A stretch of 17,672 nt of DNA from Rhodospirillales bacterium (GTDB taxonomy: Bacteria; Pseudomonadota; Alphaproteobacteria; Rhodospirillales; UBA2165), in contig JABMOP010000375.1 in assembly GCA_013204125.1 (NCBI GenBank), forward strand, positions 1 through 17,672. The letters run 5' to 3'. How positions within the stretch are numbered: position 1 is the first letter of the stretch; each line of letters begins with the position of its first letter. Made by a program: the position numbers and the translations under genes. The notes beneath the pieces are model-generated. The model did no database searches. It was not told the DNA's origin and saw only the letters and a program-made list of their open reading frames with translations. Below are positions 1 through 6,877 of the stretch, piece after piece.

Positions 1-403
1 CTTCCAAGCCTTCCAAGGTTTCCAATTGCACATGGACGAGAAGGCCGGCATGGCGGGCGCATAATTTATCGGCGACGCGGCGCACTTGATCCGCCGTTTT
101 GACTTTGGGCAACAAAACGCCGTCCGGCGGCATATCGCATTCGGCAACGGCTTCCAAATCAGCCTTGCCGTCGTCGCTATCGGACGCATTGATCCGTAGC
201 AATCGTTCAGCCCGGCCCGCATCGGCGGCGAACAAGGCAATTGCATCTTTCCGCGCTTGAACTTTCATATCTCCGGCAACGGCGTCTTCCAGATCAACGC
301 AGACCATATCGGCGCCGCTTTCCATCGCCTTTGGAAACCTGTCCGGCCGTGATGCCGGAACGTATAGGAGACTGCGGCGCGCCTTTAGGTCCAACGAAAG
401 CAT
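1..403 (-). CDS. HpcH/HpaI aldolase / citrate lyase beta-like (CitE-like) protein, 3' part cut off by the window edge
   Basis: The first 134 residues are visible; the C-terminus lies beyond the left edge. The N-terminus has the CitE-like pattern RRSLLYVPASRPDRF (residues 9-23), then VCVDLEDAVA (34-43), an LLRIN strand with Arg70, LLPKV (97-101), and a VQLETLEG segment (125-132) whose Glu128 fits the metal-binding glutamate of the family. Family members cleave or form CoA thioesters such as citramalyl-CoA, malyl-CoA or citryl-CoA in a Mg-dependent TIM barrel. The start at 403 is chosen because AAGGA lies 7 nt upstream; the frame stays open upstream but offers no better start. It diverges from a CaiB/BaiF CoA-transferase 75 bp away, a plausible partner because it could supply the CoA ester. 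The exact substrate cannot be read from this fragment. Confidence 0.85.
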   Translation of the reverse strand, partial: MLSLDLKARRSLLYVPASRPDRFPKAMESGADMVCVDLEDAVAGDMKVQARKDAIALFAADAGRAERLLRINASDSDDGKADLEAVAECDMPPDGVLLPKVKTADQVRRVADKLCARHAGLLVHVQLETLEGLE

Positions 404-435
404 ATTCAAGTCCTTGCGAAATTCGTCCCTGTACT

Positions 436-470
436 TAACCTTAGCAGCATAGATAAACCACCGAAGGTTA
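436..470. promoter_or_regulatory. Inverted repeat in the divergent lyase/CoA-transferase promoter region
   Basis: TAACCTT (436-442) and AAGGTTA (464-470) are 7-bp perfect inverted arms separated by 21 bp. They lie between the divergent start codons at 403 and 479. The right arm also contains the AAGG that probably acts as ribosome binding site for the gene at 479. It could be a shared operator, but arms of this length can occur by chance. Confidence 0.25.
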
Positions 471-478
471 GAATTTTT

Positions 479-1600
479 ATGTCTCTTCCCTTGGACGGTA
501 CTTTGGTCGTTGCCTTGGAACAAGCGGTTGCCGCGCCTTATTGCACGTCGCGGCTGGCAGATGCCGGCGCGCGGGTCATAAAGATCGAACGCCCCGGCGG
601 TGATTTCGCGCGCGGCTATGACGATGTGGTGATGGGGCAAAGCTCGTATTTCGTCTGGCTCAACCGCGGCAAGGAATCGATCGAACTCGATATCAAAGAC
701 CCCGCCGACAACGCGCTTTTGCATGCCATGATCGAAAAGGCCGATGTGTTCATCCAGAACTTGGCGCCCGGCGCCGCCGCCCGCGCCGGTTTCGACGGCA
801 AAAATTTACGAAAAAATAACCCGAAGCTGATCACCTGCGATATTTCCGGATATGCAACCGAAGGGCCGTCCCGGAATATGAAAGCCTACGATATGCTGGT
901 CCAGGCGGAAACGGGCTTGGCGTCGATTACCGGCAGCGCCCAAGAGCCGGGCCGCGTCGGCGTATCGGTGTGCGATATCGCCGCCGGCATGTATAGCCAT
1001 TCGGCCATTCTTCTGGCCCTGATCGAGAGGGCGCAAACCGGGGAAGGCAAGGCCATCAGCTGTTCCCTGTTCGATGGCATGGCCGATTGGATGGCCGTGC
1101 CGCTTCTCCATCATGATTACGGCGGCAAGGCGCCCGAACGGGTGGGACTTCGCCATCCATCGGTGGCGCCCTATGCGGCCTTTGATACTTTGGATGGCGG
1201 CCAGATCGTTATTTCAATTCAAAACGACCGGGAATGGGCCGCTTTCGCGGACAAAATTCTGAGCTGCCCGGACCTCGCCGAAGAAGGGCCGTTCAAAACC
1301 AATATCTCGAGGGTCGCCAATATGGCGGCGCTGGAAAAAACGATCGCCGCCGTTTTCGCTGAGCACCAGACCAAGGATCTGACCGAAAAATTATTGGCCA
1401 CGGGCATCGCTTTCGGCCGCGTAAATTCGGTCGCCGAATTATCCAAACACCCTGATTTGCGGCGGGTCAGCGTTGAAACGCCGGGCGGCACGGCACATAT
1501 CCCGGCGCCGCCCGCCGTCACTTCGGATAATGAAGGAAAGCTGGGGCCGGTTCCAAAATCCGGCGAACACTCCGAAGCTTTGCGCGCCGAGTTTGGCTGA
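479..1600 (+). CDS. CaiB/BaiF (class III) CoA-transferase family protein
   Basis: The 373-residue protein belongs to the class III CoA-transferases, which move CoA between carboxylic acids through an aspartyl-CoA thioester and act as interlocked dimers in the cytoplasm. Family signatures are an N-terminal AAPYCTSRLADAGARVIKIERPGGD segment, LNRGKESIELD (61-71), VFIQNLAPGA (90-99), AYDMLVQAETGLASITG (136-152) and VCDIAAGMYS (164-173), where Asp166 is the expected catalytic nucleophile. At 373 residues it is in the shorter range for this family. The start has AAGG 11 nt upstream. It is divergent from the CitE-like lyase. In itaconate degradation (Pseudomonas Ict/Ccl) a CaiB/BaiF transferase works with a CitE-like lyase, so a branched dicarboxylate substrate is a reasonable but untested guess. 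Confidence 0.9.
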   Translation: MSLPLDGTLVVALEQAVAAPYCTSRLADAGARVIKIERPGGDFARGYDDVVMGQSSYFVWLNRGKESIELDIKDPADNALLHAMIEKADVFIQNLAPGAAARAGFDGKNLRKNNPKLITCDISGYATEGPSRNMKAYDMLVQAETGLASITGSAQEPGRVGVSVCDIAAGMYSHSAILLALIERAQTGEGKAISCSLFDGMADWMAVPLLHHDYGGKAPERVGLRHPSVAPYAAFDTLDGGQIVISIQNDREWAAFADKILSCPDLAEEGPFKTNISRVANMAALEKTIAAVFAEHQTKDLTEKLLATGIAFGRVNSVAELSKHPDLRRVSVETPGGTAHIPAPPAVTSDNEGKLGPVPKSGEHSEALRAEFG

Positions 1601-1639
1601 GGCATTAAGCACGGGATCAAGTACTCGAGTGTTAAAAAG

Positions 1640-1664
1640 AAAGTTGTGCAACCTTTGCTTTTTT
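1640..1664 (+). terminator. Weak candidate terminator after the CoA-transferase
   Basis: AAAGTT (1640-1645) can pair with AACCTTT (1650-1656) around a GTGC loop if one C is bulged, followed by GCTTTTTT. The stem is short and A/U-rich, so termination would be inefficient. It lies 40 bp after the stop at 1600 and before the next gene at 1746. Confidence 0.3.
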
Positions 1665-1745
1665 CTGATCAATTATTATACTTTAAAGCACTAATAGATA
1701 TTTGCCTTTGATACCAAATCTAGCGCCTCATTCGCGGGAAATGAA

Positions 1746-3668
1746 ATGCAATCCATAATTAGCGACGGCAAACAACGATTGGTTCCGCTGGTCTTATCTC
1801 TCGCATGTGGTCTTCTTTTTTTACCCGCCCTGTCCGTCTCCGCCTCCGCTGAGGCTCTTAACAAACAGGCGGTTAAGAAAAAAATTTCCGGCAACACCGT
1901 CAAGTTGTTCAATAAACGGCAACAGGCTGAAGTCTTCTTGTATTTTGCCCCGGGCGGCAAAGTGGCGGGCGTTATTAATTCGAAGCCCGCCCGAAAGATT
2001 CGTCAGAAATGGAGCATCAAGAAAAACGGCGCGCTGTGCCGGTTTATCGCGGCCCAGAAAAAAAATATTTGCCGGCGCATGGAGGCCGATGGCAATAAGC
2101 TCCGGTTCGTGAAGGGCGATGGCTCCCTCGCCTTCGAAGCGACGTTATTACCCGGCAAGCAGTTGCCGGCTGACGGCCCGCAACAGGCCATGGGGAAGGG
2201 CGGCGGCGGGAAGAAACCCGGCATGGTCATCAAGAAGCAGGACCAGAACGGCGACGGTAGGCTTTCCAAGCAGGAATTCAAAGGCCCGCCGCAGAAATTC
2301 GCCAAAATCGACGCCGATAAGGACGGCTTCATAACAACGAAGGAGCTTGCGGCTGCGCAAGCACGGCGGGGCGGCGCTGGTCCGAAGGGCGGAGCGATGG
2401 CCAACGGCCCTGACGGCAATGGGAATCCACCGAGTATCAGCGACCGGCTCGCCATGATGGACAGCAACGGCGATGGCAAAGTCGAACCTTCTGAATGGCG
2501 CGGTAAGGAACAGATATTCAAGCGCCTGGACCGAAACCACGATGGATACATTACCTCTTCGGAAGTTGCCGAACTGGAAAAAAAGAAAAGCCAAAAACCC
2601 TTAATGACCCTGGCCATGCAGAACCTCCGTGCGCCGGAGCGGCAGTTAGAACGCCGCGCCCACCGCCAGGACTGTGTTTATGATAAAAAACAATACCGCT
2701 TCCGGCATTTTCTCATTACCGGATTTGCGCCCAATTGCGCCTTCGGCGGCAGCATCTTAATCACGGATCTTACAGACAGGGAGTGGCCAACGCTGTTCGA
2801 AATCGGCATGACCGGTAATCTGATCTGGGAGTACGATATCGCAAAAGGCGCGGGAAGTTCTCTTGGGTCGCTCGGTCGTAAATCCCATCCGATCATGGAC
2901 CCATCACGGCTGCCCAATGGCAATACCCTATTCGGCATGAAGGAGTTTGGAATATTCGAGGTAAACCGTGCGGGACAGACGGTGTGGAAACACATGGATA
3001 CTGGCATCAGCCACGATGTCGACCGGCTACCCAACGGCAATACCATCTACGCACGCGGCTGGTCGGATAAAGGCGCGGATCAGTTTCGCGAAGTCGACAG
3101 CAAGGGGAAAATCGTCTGGTCTTGGACCGGCTTGGATCAATTCAAGGATTCTATCTACCAGCCGACAACGAACCCGTCGCTTTCAACACCCGGTTATGAA
3201 GGCTGGATCCATCCCAACGCCGTGACGCGGCTCGCCGACGGCACCACATTGCTGTCTTTGCGTAATTTTCACCGCATCGTCTTTGTCGACCGGGCAGGTA
3301 CAGTTAAAAAATCCCTGCTCGCTCCAAACACCCATGATCCGGAGATATTGGAAAATGGCAATGTCCTGGTTTGCGTGCCGACCGGCATCGCCGAATATGC
3401 GCAAAATCGGCTGGTATGGCGCTGGGACGAGGCGGAGTGGAAGAAAAAAGCCGGCTTCGGCGATATCTGGTTGCTGCGTGACGCCAATCGGTTGCCGAAC
3501 GGAAATACATTTGTCACCACCGGCAACCGGTTGCTGGAAATTGATCCTTCGGGATGGCCCGTCTGGCAACTGGAAAATACCAGGATTCGAGCCGTCCATG
3601 ATGATAAAAGCCGGTCTTTTTTCAAGACCCAGCGCATCGGTCCCGATGGGCGTGGCTACGGGGGCTAA
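1746..3668 (+). CDS. Secreted EF-hand / arylsulfotransferase-like fusion protein
   Basis: The 640-residue protein has a Sec signal (hydrophobic 12-30; likely cleavage after Ala35 in SASA-EA), so it should be periplasmic or exported. Residues about 37-135 form a small domain with a Cys pair (C99, C109) and a W90..C99 pattern that I cannot name securely. Four EF-hand loops follow at 166-177, 189-200, 239-250 and 262-273, each with Asp at loop positions 1, 3 or 5, Gly at 6 and Glu at 12, so calcium binding is likely. From about 315 to 615 the repeats RLPNGNT (388, 427, 582) and variants (495, 534), with HDV (H423), HPN (H489), Arg506 and THD (H530), match arylsulfotransferase-type beta-propellers (Arylsulfotran_2-like). 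Enzymes of this class move sulfate between phenols; activity here is inferred. No DsbL/DsbI partner is nearby. The ATG at 1746 has no strong ribosome binding site. Confidence 0.8.
   Translation: MQSIISDGKQRLVPLVLSLACGLLFLPALSVSASAEALNKQAVKKKISGNTVKLFNKRQQAEVFLYFAPGGKVAGVINSKPARKIRQKWSIKKNGALCRFIAAQKKNICRRMEADGNKLRFVKGDGSLAFEATLLPGKQLPADGPQQAMGKGGGGKKPGMVIKKQDQNGDGRLSKQEFKGPPQKFAKIDADKDGFITTKELAAAQARRGGAGPKGGAMANGPDGNGNPPSISDRLAMMDSNGDGKVEPSEWRGKEQIFKRLDRNHDGYITSSEVAELEKKKSQKPLMTLAMQNLRAPERQLERRAHRQDCVYDKKQYRFRHFLITGFAPNCAFGGSILITDLTDREWPTLFEIGMTGNLIWEYDIAKGAGSSLGSLGRKSHPIMDPSRLPNGNTLFGMKEFGIFEVNRAGQTVWKHMDTGISHDVDRLPNGNTIYARGWSDKGADQFREVDSKGKIVWSWTGLDQFKDSIYQPTTNPSLSTPGYEGWIHPNAVTRLADGTTLLSLRNFHRIVFVDRAGTVKKSLLAPNTHDPEILENGNVLVCVPTGIAEYAQNRLVWRWDEAEWKKKAGFGDIWLLRDANRLPNGNTFVTTGNRLLEIDPSGWPVWQLENTRIRAVHDDKSRSFFKTQRIGPDGRGYGG
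2241..2564 (+). repeat. Four EF-hand calcium loops in two pairs
   Basis: This coding segment holds loops beginning DQNGDGRLSKQE, DADKDGFITTKE, DSNGDGKVEPSE and DRNHDGYITSSE. Each has the 12-residue spacing D-x-[DN]-x-D-G with Glu at position 12. Loops 1-2 and 3-4 are each separated by 11 residues, as in paired EF-hands; a Gly/Pro-rich linker (about 201-230) divides the two pairs. Confidence 0.9.
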
Positions 3669-3738
3669 CCAGTTTCACATAAGTCCCTTAAGGGTTTCTG
3701 CGCGCCGCATTTGGCGAATTGAAGCGCCGGCGAGATAT

Positions 3739-3767
3739 TCACATTGATTTACAATTTCTGAATGTGA
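3739..3767. promoter_or_regulatory. Inverted repeat upstream of the response regulator
   Basis: TCACATT (3739-3745) and AATGTGA (3761-3767) are perfect 7-bp arms 15 bp apart in the 180-bp gap before the receiver gene. No U-tract follows, so it is more like an operator than a terminator. I see no convincing -35/-10 pair in this gap. Confidence 0.25.
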
Positions 3768-3848
3768 CTGACATAGAGGGTTAACATTGTACGACTACCT
3801 TTGATGCTCGTTCCAAGTGTTATTCAACAGGGAACCATCAGGGGTGAC

Positions 3849-4220
3849 ATGAGCATGCAAAAAATTCTCTATATCGAAGATGATCGGGTAAGCCGGTTTT
3901 TGATGACCGAAATTTTCGACCAGCAATCAGATTTCGCCCTCATCACCGCCGAAGATGCCGAGCAGGCGCTGGATATCGTTGCGCACCAAGCCATCGATCT
4001 GGTGATTACCGATATCAGGATGCCGGTGCGGGACGGCTTCGAATTTCTCAGTACTCTGAAATCAAAGCCAAATACACGCGCCCTTCCGGTAATCGCCTTG
4101 AGCGGTCTGGCCATGAAGGAAGACGTGAAACGCGGCAACGACGCCGGGTTTTCCGCCTATATTACCAAGCCGATGAATTTGGACCATATGTTCGGCGTCA
4201 TACGCAAATGTTGCGCCTAG
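3849..4220 (+). CDS. Single-domain response regulator (CheY-like receiver)
   Basis: The 123-residue protein is one REC domain with no output domain. It has the acidic cluster E10-D11-D12, phospho-acceptor Asp55 in VITDIRMP, Ser85 in ALSG (the Thr/Ser position), and Lys107 in ITKP, so the phosphorylation site is complete. Such proteins act as soluble phospho-relay or protein-binding switches. I chose the ATG at 3849 because AGGGG lies 4 nt before it; the in-frame ATG at 3855, with a 10-nt spacing, is also possible, and the reading frame extends upstream to a TTG at 3801 that lacks a good site. No histidine kinase is in the window, so its partner is unknown. It follows the EF-hand protein by 180 bp and probably has its own promoter. 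Confidence 0.92.
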   Translation: MSMQKILYIEDDRVSRFLMTEIFDQQSDFALITAEDAEQALDIVAHQAIDLVITDIRMPVRDGFEFLSTLKSKPNTRALPVIALSGLAMKEDVKRGNDAGFSAYITKPMNLDHMFGVIRKCCA

Positions 4221-4242
4221 GAAGTGCGTCATTAATTTTTAA

Positions 4243-5040
4243 CTAGGCAACCCATTTATCGCGCCAGCCAAGCGTCTCCAATGTGGTGCTCGTCGGCACA
4301 TATTCACACGCTACCCATTTATCGTAGCCCATGCGTTCCAACGCGGCAAAAAATACATCATGATCTATTTCTCCGGTTCCAGGTTCACCCCGGCCCGGAA
4401 CGTCGGCGATTTGAATATTGCCGATCAGATCCAGGTGTTTCTCGACAATCGCCGCCATTTCTTCGGCGGAAGCACAGCCATCGGTGACAAAGCAATGATA
4501 GGCATCGTATTCAATGCCAAGATTGGGATGGCCGACATCTTCGATCACTTCCATAACATCGGCGGTCGTCGCCAAAAGCGAATTGGGGCGTATCTCCGGA
4601 TTTAAGGCTTCGATAAGGACTGGGACGCCAAATTCGGCCAATTCATCGGCAGTGATTTTCATATTTTCTTTAAACACCCGCAAAGCATCAGACTTTGCCA
4701 CGCCATCGGGCGGAGCATAGGCGGGAACCACCAATCCGGTTGGGCGCAATGCATCGCAATAGCGTTTGGATGCATCCAGGTTTTCACGGAACGCCGCCTC
4801 CATGCCGGGCGCGGCGGCGACCAAAGGCCCCATTTTGACGCCTTCTCCAACGGCGATATTGATGACCGACATATCGAGCCCATCGGCATCCATGGCGCGC
4901 CTAATTTCGCCGGCGTCCATATCGTAGATGAAAATATATTCGATGGCACCGAAACCGGCAGCAGCGGCAGCCGATATGCGGGCAATAGGATCGTCCACTT
5001 CGGTGAACATCATCGTCAGATTGGCCGAAAATTTGAGCAT
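4243..5040 (-). CDS. hyi: Hydroxypyruvate isomerase-like TIM-barrel protein
   Basis: The 265-residue protein matches the Hyi family (xylose isomerase-like TIM barrel; about 258 residues in E. coli), which interconverts hydroxypyruvate and tartronate semialdehyde. The N-terminus MLKFSANLTMMFTE is typical. Metal and catalytic positions are present: Glu144 (VLIEALNP), Asp178 (EYDAYH), Gln210 in NIQIADVPGR, the diagnostic GRGEPGTGEID (216-226), and Glu246 (ACEYVP). The frame is open 12 codons further upstream, but the ATG at 5040 has GAGGG 8 nt upstream and fits the family start. It diverges from a RidA gene across 97 bp. No glyoxylate carboligase or tartronate semialdehyde reductase is in view, so another 2-keto or sugar substrate cannot be excluded. 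Confidence 0.88.
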   Translation of the reverse strand: MLKFSANLTMMFTEVDDPIARISAAAAAGFGAIEYIFIYDMDAGEIRRAMDADGLDMSVINIAVGEGVKMGPLVAAAPGMEAAFRENLDASKRYCDALRPTGLVVPAYAPPDGVAKSDALRVFKENMKITADELAEFGVPVLIEALNPEIRPNSLLATTADVMEVIEDVGHPNLGIEYDAYHCFVTDGCASAEEMAAIVEKHLDLIGNIQIADVPGRGEPGTGEIDHDVFFAALERMGYDKWVACEYVPTSTTLETLGWRDKWVA

Positions 5041-5137
5041 GGCCAGTTCCCTCTCTGTTTTTAAAGGCTTGATCATTCGATCTTTTGTTCGGTCTATTAT
5101 GTCAGAGCATCTAATTCAAAGAGAAAAGGATAAGACC

Positions 5138-5527
5138 ATGGAAAAAGAAATCATTGAAATTGAGCGCAAATTGCCCGAAGGACGGCCGGAAACGCCCCTA
5201 TCGCTGGCCGTAAAAGCAGGCGATTTCGTATTTGTTTCAGGCCAGCCGCCGACCGATTTCGCGACCGGTGAATTTGTGCAGGGCGATATCGAAGTGCAAA
5301 CCCGGCAATGCCTGGAAAACGTAAAAACCATCTTAGAGGCGGCGGGATCAAGCTTGGACAAAGTCGTTAAGGTCCAGGTTCTGTGTTCCAACGCGGCCTA
5401 TTTTCAAAAAGTGAACGCCATCTACCGGGAATATTTCAGCAAAGATTTCCCGGCGCGCACCTTCGTTACCGTCGGATCATGGCCGGGCGCGTTCGATATT
5501 GAAGTAGAATGTATTGCGATCGCCTAA
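5138..5527 (+). CDS. RidA/YjgF/UK114-family protein
   Basis: The 129-residue protein is a RidA-superfamily member; canonical RidA hydrolyses reactive 2-aminoacrylate-type enamines/imines. It shows VFVSGQPPTD (31-40), DIEVQTRQCLENVKTILEAAG (50-70), FPARTFVTVG (104-113) with Arg107 equivalent to the substrate-carboxylate-binding Arg of RidA, and the C-terminal IEVECIAIA with Glu122. The start at 5138 is set by AAGGA 7 nt upstream and by family length; an in-frame upstream extension is not credible. It is divergent from the Hyi-like gene and converges on the DUF2461 gene with overlapping stop codons (TAA 5525-5527 against TAG 5526-5524). Archetypal RidA activity versus a Rid2-7 paralogue role is not settled by motif alone. 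Confidence 0.92.
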   Translation: MEKEIIEIERKLPEGRPETPLSLAVKAGDFVFVSGQPPTDFATGEFVQGDIEVQTRQCLENVKTILEAAGSSLDKVVKVQVLCSNAAYFQKVNAIYREYFSKDFPARTFVTVGSWPGAFDIEVECIAIA

Positions 5528-6219
5528 AACGGTACGTCCAGCGCCCGGCATAGAAAACGCATCAACGGCGCCGCCGCTTTGAAGGTATCTTCAATCTCGT
5601 CCAAAAATTTGGACGAGCGGGTAATCGCGGGTTTTTCGTGGCGCATGGCAAAGAAGCTATTTCGCTTAATATCCTCGATCAACGGATGGTCGGCGCCGAA
5701 CCCCTTGGGCGGCCGCGTCAGGCCATCGCCGGCGACACCGCCGAAGACATTTTTTAAGCGCTTATTACCGGTCACTTTACGCCAACCCGCGCCGTCTTTC
5801 GCGATGGCATCGCGAATGGATTTAAGCTGCGGCGAAGGCGGGAGCCATATGCCGCCGCCGAATATCACTTCATCCGGGGCCAGATGAATGTAGAAGCCCG
5901 GCGCGTGGGCATCGCGGCCCGCTTTGTGGCGAAATTGCACAGCGGCGTGTTCTTTATAAGGGCGCTTGTCTTTGGTAAACCGGACATCGCGGTAAATGCG
6001 GAACATCGAGCCGCCATTCCATTTCGGGTTGGCGACAAAACATTTTGAAACACCTTCGAGGCGGGGCGCCATATCGGTTATTAGATCGATCAGCGGCGCC
6101 TGGATTTCCGTCTCGTAACGTTCCTTGTTGGCATTGAACCATTCGCGTTTATTGTTGGCGGCGAGCTCGGTGAAGAAATTATAAAAGTTGCCGCCCAGAC
6201 CGCTAAATCTATCACTCAT
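5524..6219 (-). CDS. DUF2461 (TIGR02453) family protein
   Basis: The 231-residue protein matches the DUF2461/TIGR02453 family in length and motifs: FFTELAANNKREWF (15-28), the core MFRIYRDVRFTKDKRPYKEH (72-91), and GFYIHLAPDEVIFGGGIWLP (108-127). The function of the family is unknown; members are soluble, and nothing here suggests a signal or membrane segment. The frame is open 31 codons upstream, but the ATG at 6219 has GGGAG 8 nt upstream and gives the normal family length. It is convergent with ridA. The upstream side opens into a 312-bp divergent gap containing a dyad at 6325-6343. Confidence 0.88.
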   Translation of the reverse strand: MSDRFSGLGGNFYNFFTELAANNKREWFNANKERYETEIQAPLIDLITDMAPRLEGVSKCFVANPKWNGGSMFRIYRDVRFTKDKRPYKEHAAVQFRHKAGRDAHAPGFYIHLAPDEVIFGGGIWLPPSPQLKSIRDAIAKDGAGWRKVTGNKRLKNVFGGVAGDGLTRPPKGFGADHPLIEDIKRNSFFAMRHEKPAITRSSKFLDEIEDTFKAAAPLMRFLCRALDVPF

Positions 6220-6531
6220 GGAAATATCTCCCTGATTTTCACGCGCCGGGTTCCGGAACTTGAACCGTTTCTGCAAATTATTACAAGCCGAAACCAAAAT
6301 TAAAGGGCGCAATTTTCTACCCTAACCAATTAAGATAATTGGTGTTTCTGGGATCGATATCGTAATACGTTTATTTCTTTATCGATTTTGCAACGAAATA
6401 ATCGTATATTTACTAAGGTTACCCACATTCGTTTTGTCCGTATCTAGAAAATATCAATATCGAACCAACGATGGAAATGCGTGTTACCGACAGGTGTGAG
6501 GCCTGGACGATCATTTGAATTGGAGTATTCA
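6220..6531. other. AT-rich divergent intergenic region
   Basis: This 312-bp gap separates the DUF2461 gene (minus) from the 108-residue gene (plus). It is clearly richer in A+T than the neighbouring genes. It contains the dyad at 6325-6343 and a CGATATCG palindrome (6355-6362). A weak candidate promoter for the plus gene is TTGCAA (6388-6393), 17 bp, TACTAA (6411-6416). No credible small ORF or structured RNA was recognised. Confidence 0.5.
6325..6343. promoter_or_regulatory. Perfect 8-bp-arm dyad, probable operator
   Basis: ACCAATTA-AGA-TAATTGGT is a perfect inverted repeat with a 3-bp centre. Its location between divergent genes, 106 bp upstream of the start at 6219, and the absence of a T-tract on either strand favour a protein-binding site over a terminator. 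The regulator is not identified. Confidence 0.45.
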
Positions 6532-6858
6532 ATGGCCAAAGAATTTAGAAGAATTACATTCAATAAAATGGAAATTCGCGGCGCTGTAGAAAATGCCCTG
6601 GCATCCTCCGAGAAAAAAATTCCGCCGGGCGAGGTGGTGTCGGTTAAATCAAAGCGGGAATCCAATAAATTTTTTTATGAGTTGGGTATCTTCGATTATG
6701 CCCACCACAAGCAAGGCAACTTGACGCTGGCCGAAGACGCGACACTGGACGCCCTGATTACGCACAGCATGAAATCCGGCATTCCCCTGCCGCGCGCATC
6801 AAGAAAAGAAGTCCGCGATATCGACGGTCTTTTATGCCTGGATATATTTCTCGAATAA
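6532..6858 (+). CDS. Hypothetical protein, 108 residues
   Basis: I do not recognise this protein. It is soluble, with no signal peptide or membrane segment. The N-terminal part (1-45) is rich in Lys/Arg and Glu; the middle has FFYELGIFDYAHHKQGNLTLAED (47-69), and the end has GIPLPRASRKEVRDIDGLLCLDIF (83-106), with one cysteine (C102). The start at 6532 is supported by TTGGAG 6 nt upstream; the frame is open 17 codons further to a GTG that lacks support. It converges on the flavin reductase-like gene with a 19-bp gap. Reading-frame integrity and the ribosome binding site make it a likely real gene. Confidence 0.75.
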   Translation: MAKEFRRITFNKMEIRGAVENALASSEKKIPPGEVVSVKSKRESNKFFYELGIFDYAHHKQGNLTLAEDATLDALITHSMKSGIPLPRASRKEVRDIDGLLCLDIFLE

Positions 6859-6877
6859 AACGAGGCCCCGGCGGCGT

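Noticed and set aside
806..1156. 116-residue open frame on the minus strand inside the CoA-transferase gene
   Set aside because: Antisense shadow of a conserved gene with no independent support.
1797..1809. Possible lipobox (SLAC, Cys21) in the EF-hand protein, suggesting a lipoprotein
   Set aside because: The residues before Cys21 do not fit the lipobox (no Leu at -3, Leu at -2), the hydrophobic stretch continues past it, and a good signal peptidase I site follows at Ala35.
2003..2617. 204-residue open frame on the minus strand opposite the EF-hand gene
   Set aside because: It is opposite a clearly coding gene with conserved domains, has low-complexity Ser/Pro-rich content, and no ribosome binding site or family match.
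3685..3694. CCCTTAAGGG perfect palindrome just after the EF-hand gene as a terminator
   Set aside because: It has no loop and no T-tract, so it cannot act as an intrinsic terminator; 10-bp palindromes are common by chance.
4928..5137. Upstream in-frame extension of the RidA gene giving 199 residues
   Set aside because: It runs antisense through the Hyi-like gene start, does not resemble the family, and the ATG at 5138 has a good ribosome binding site.
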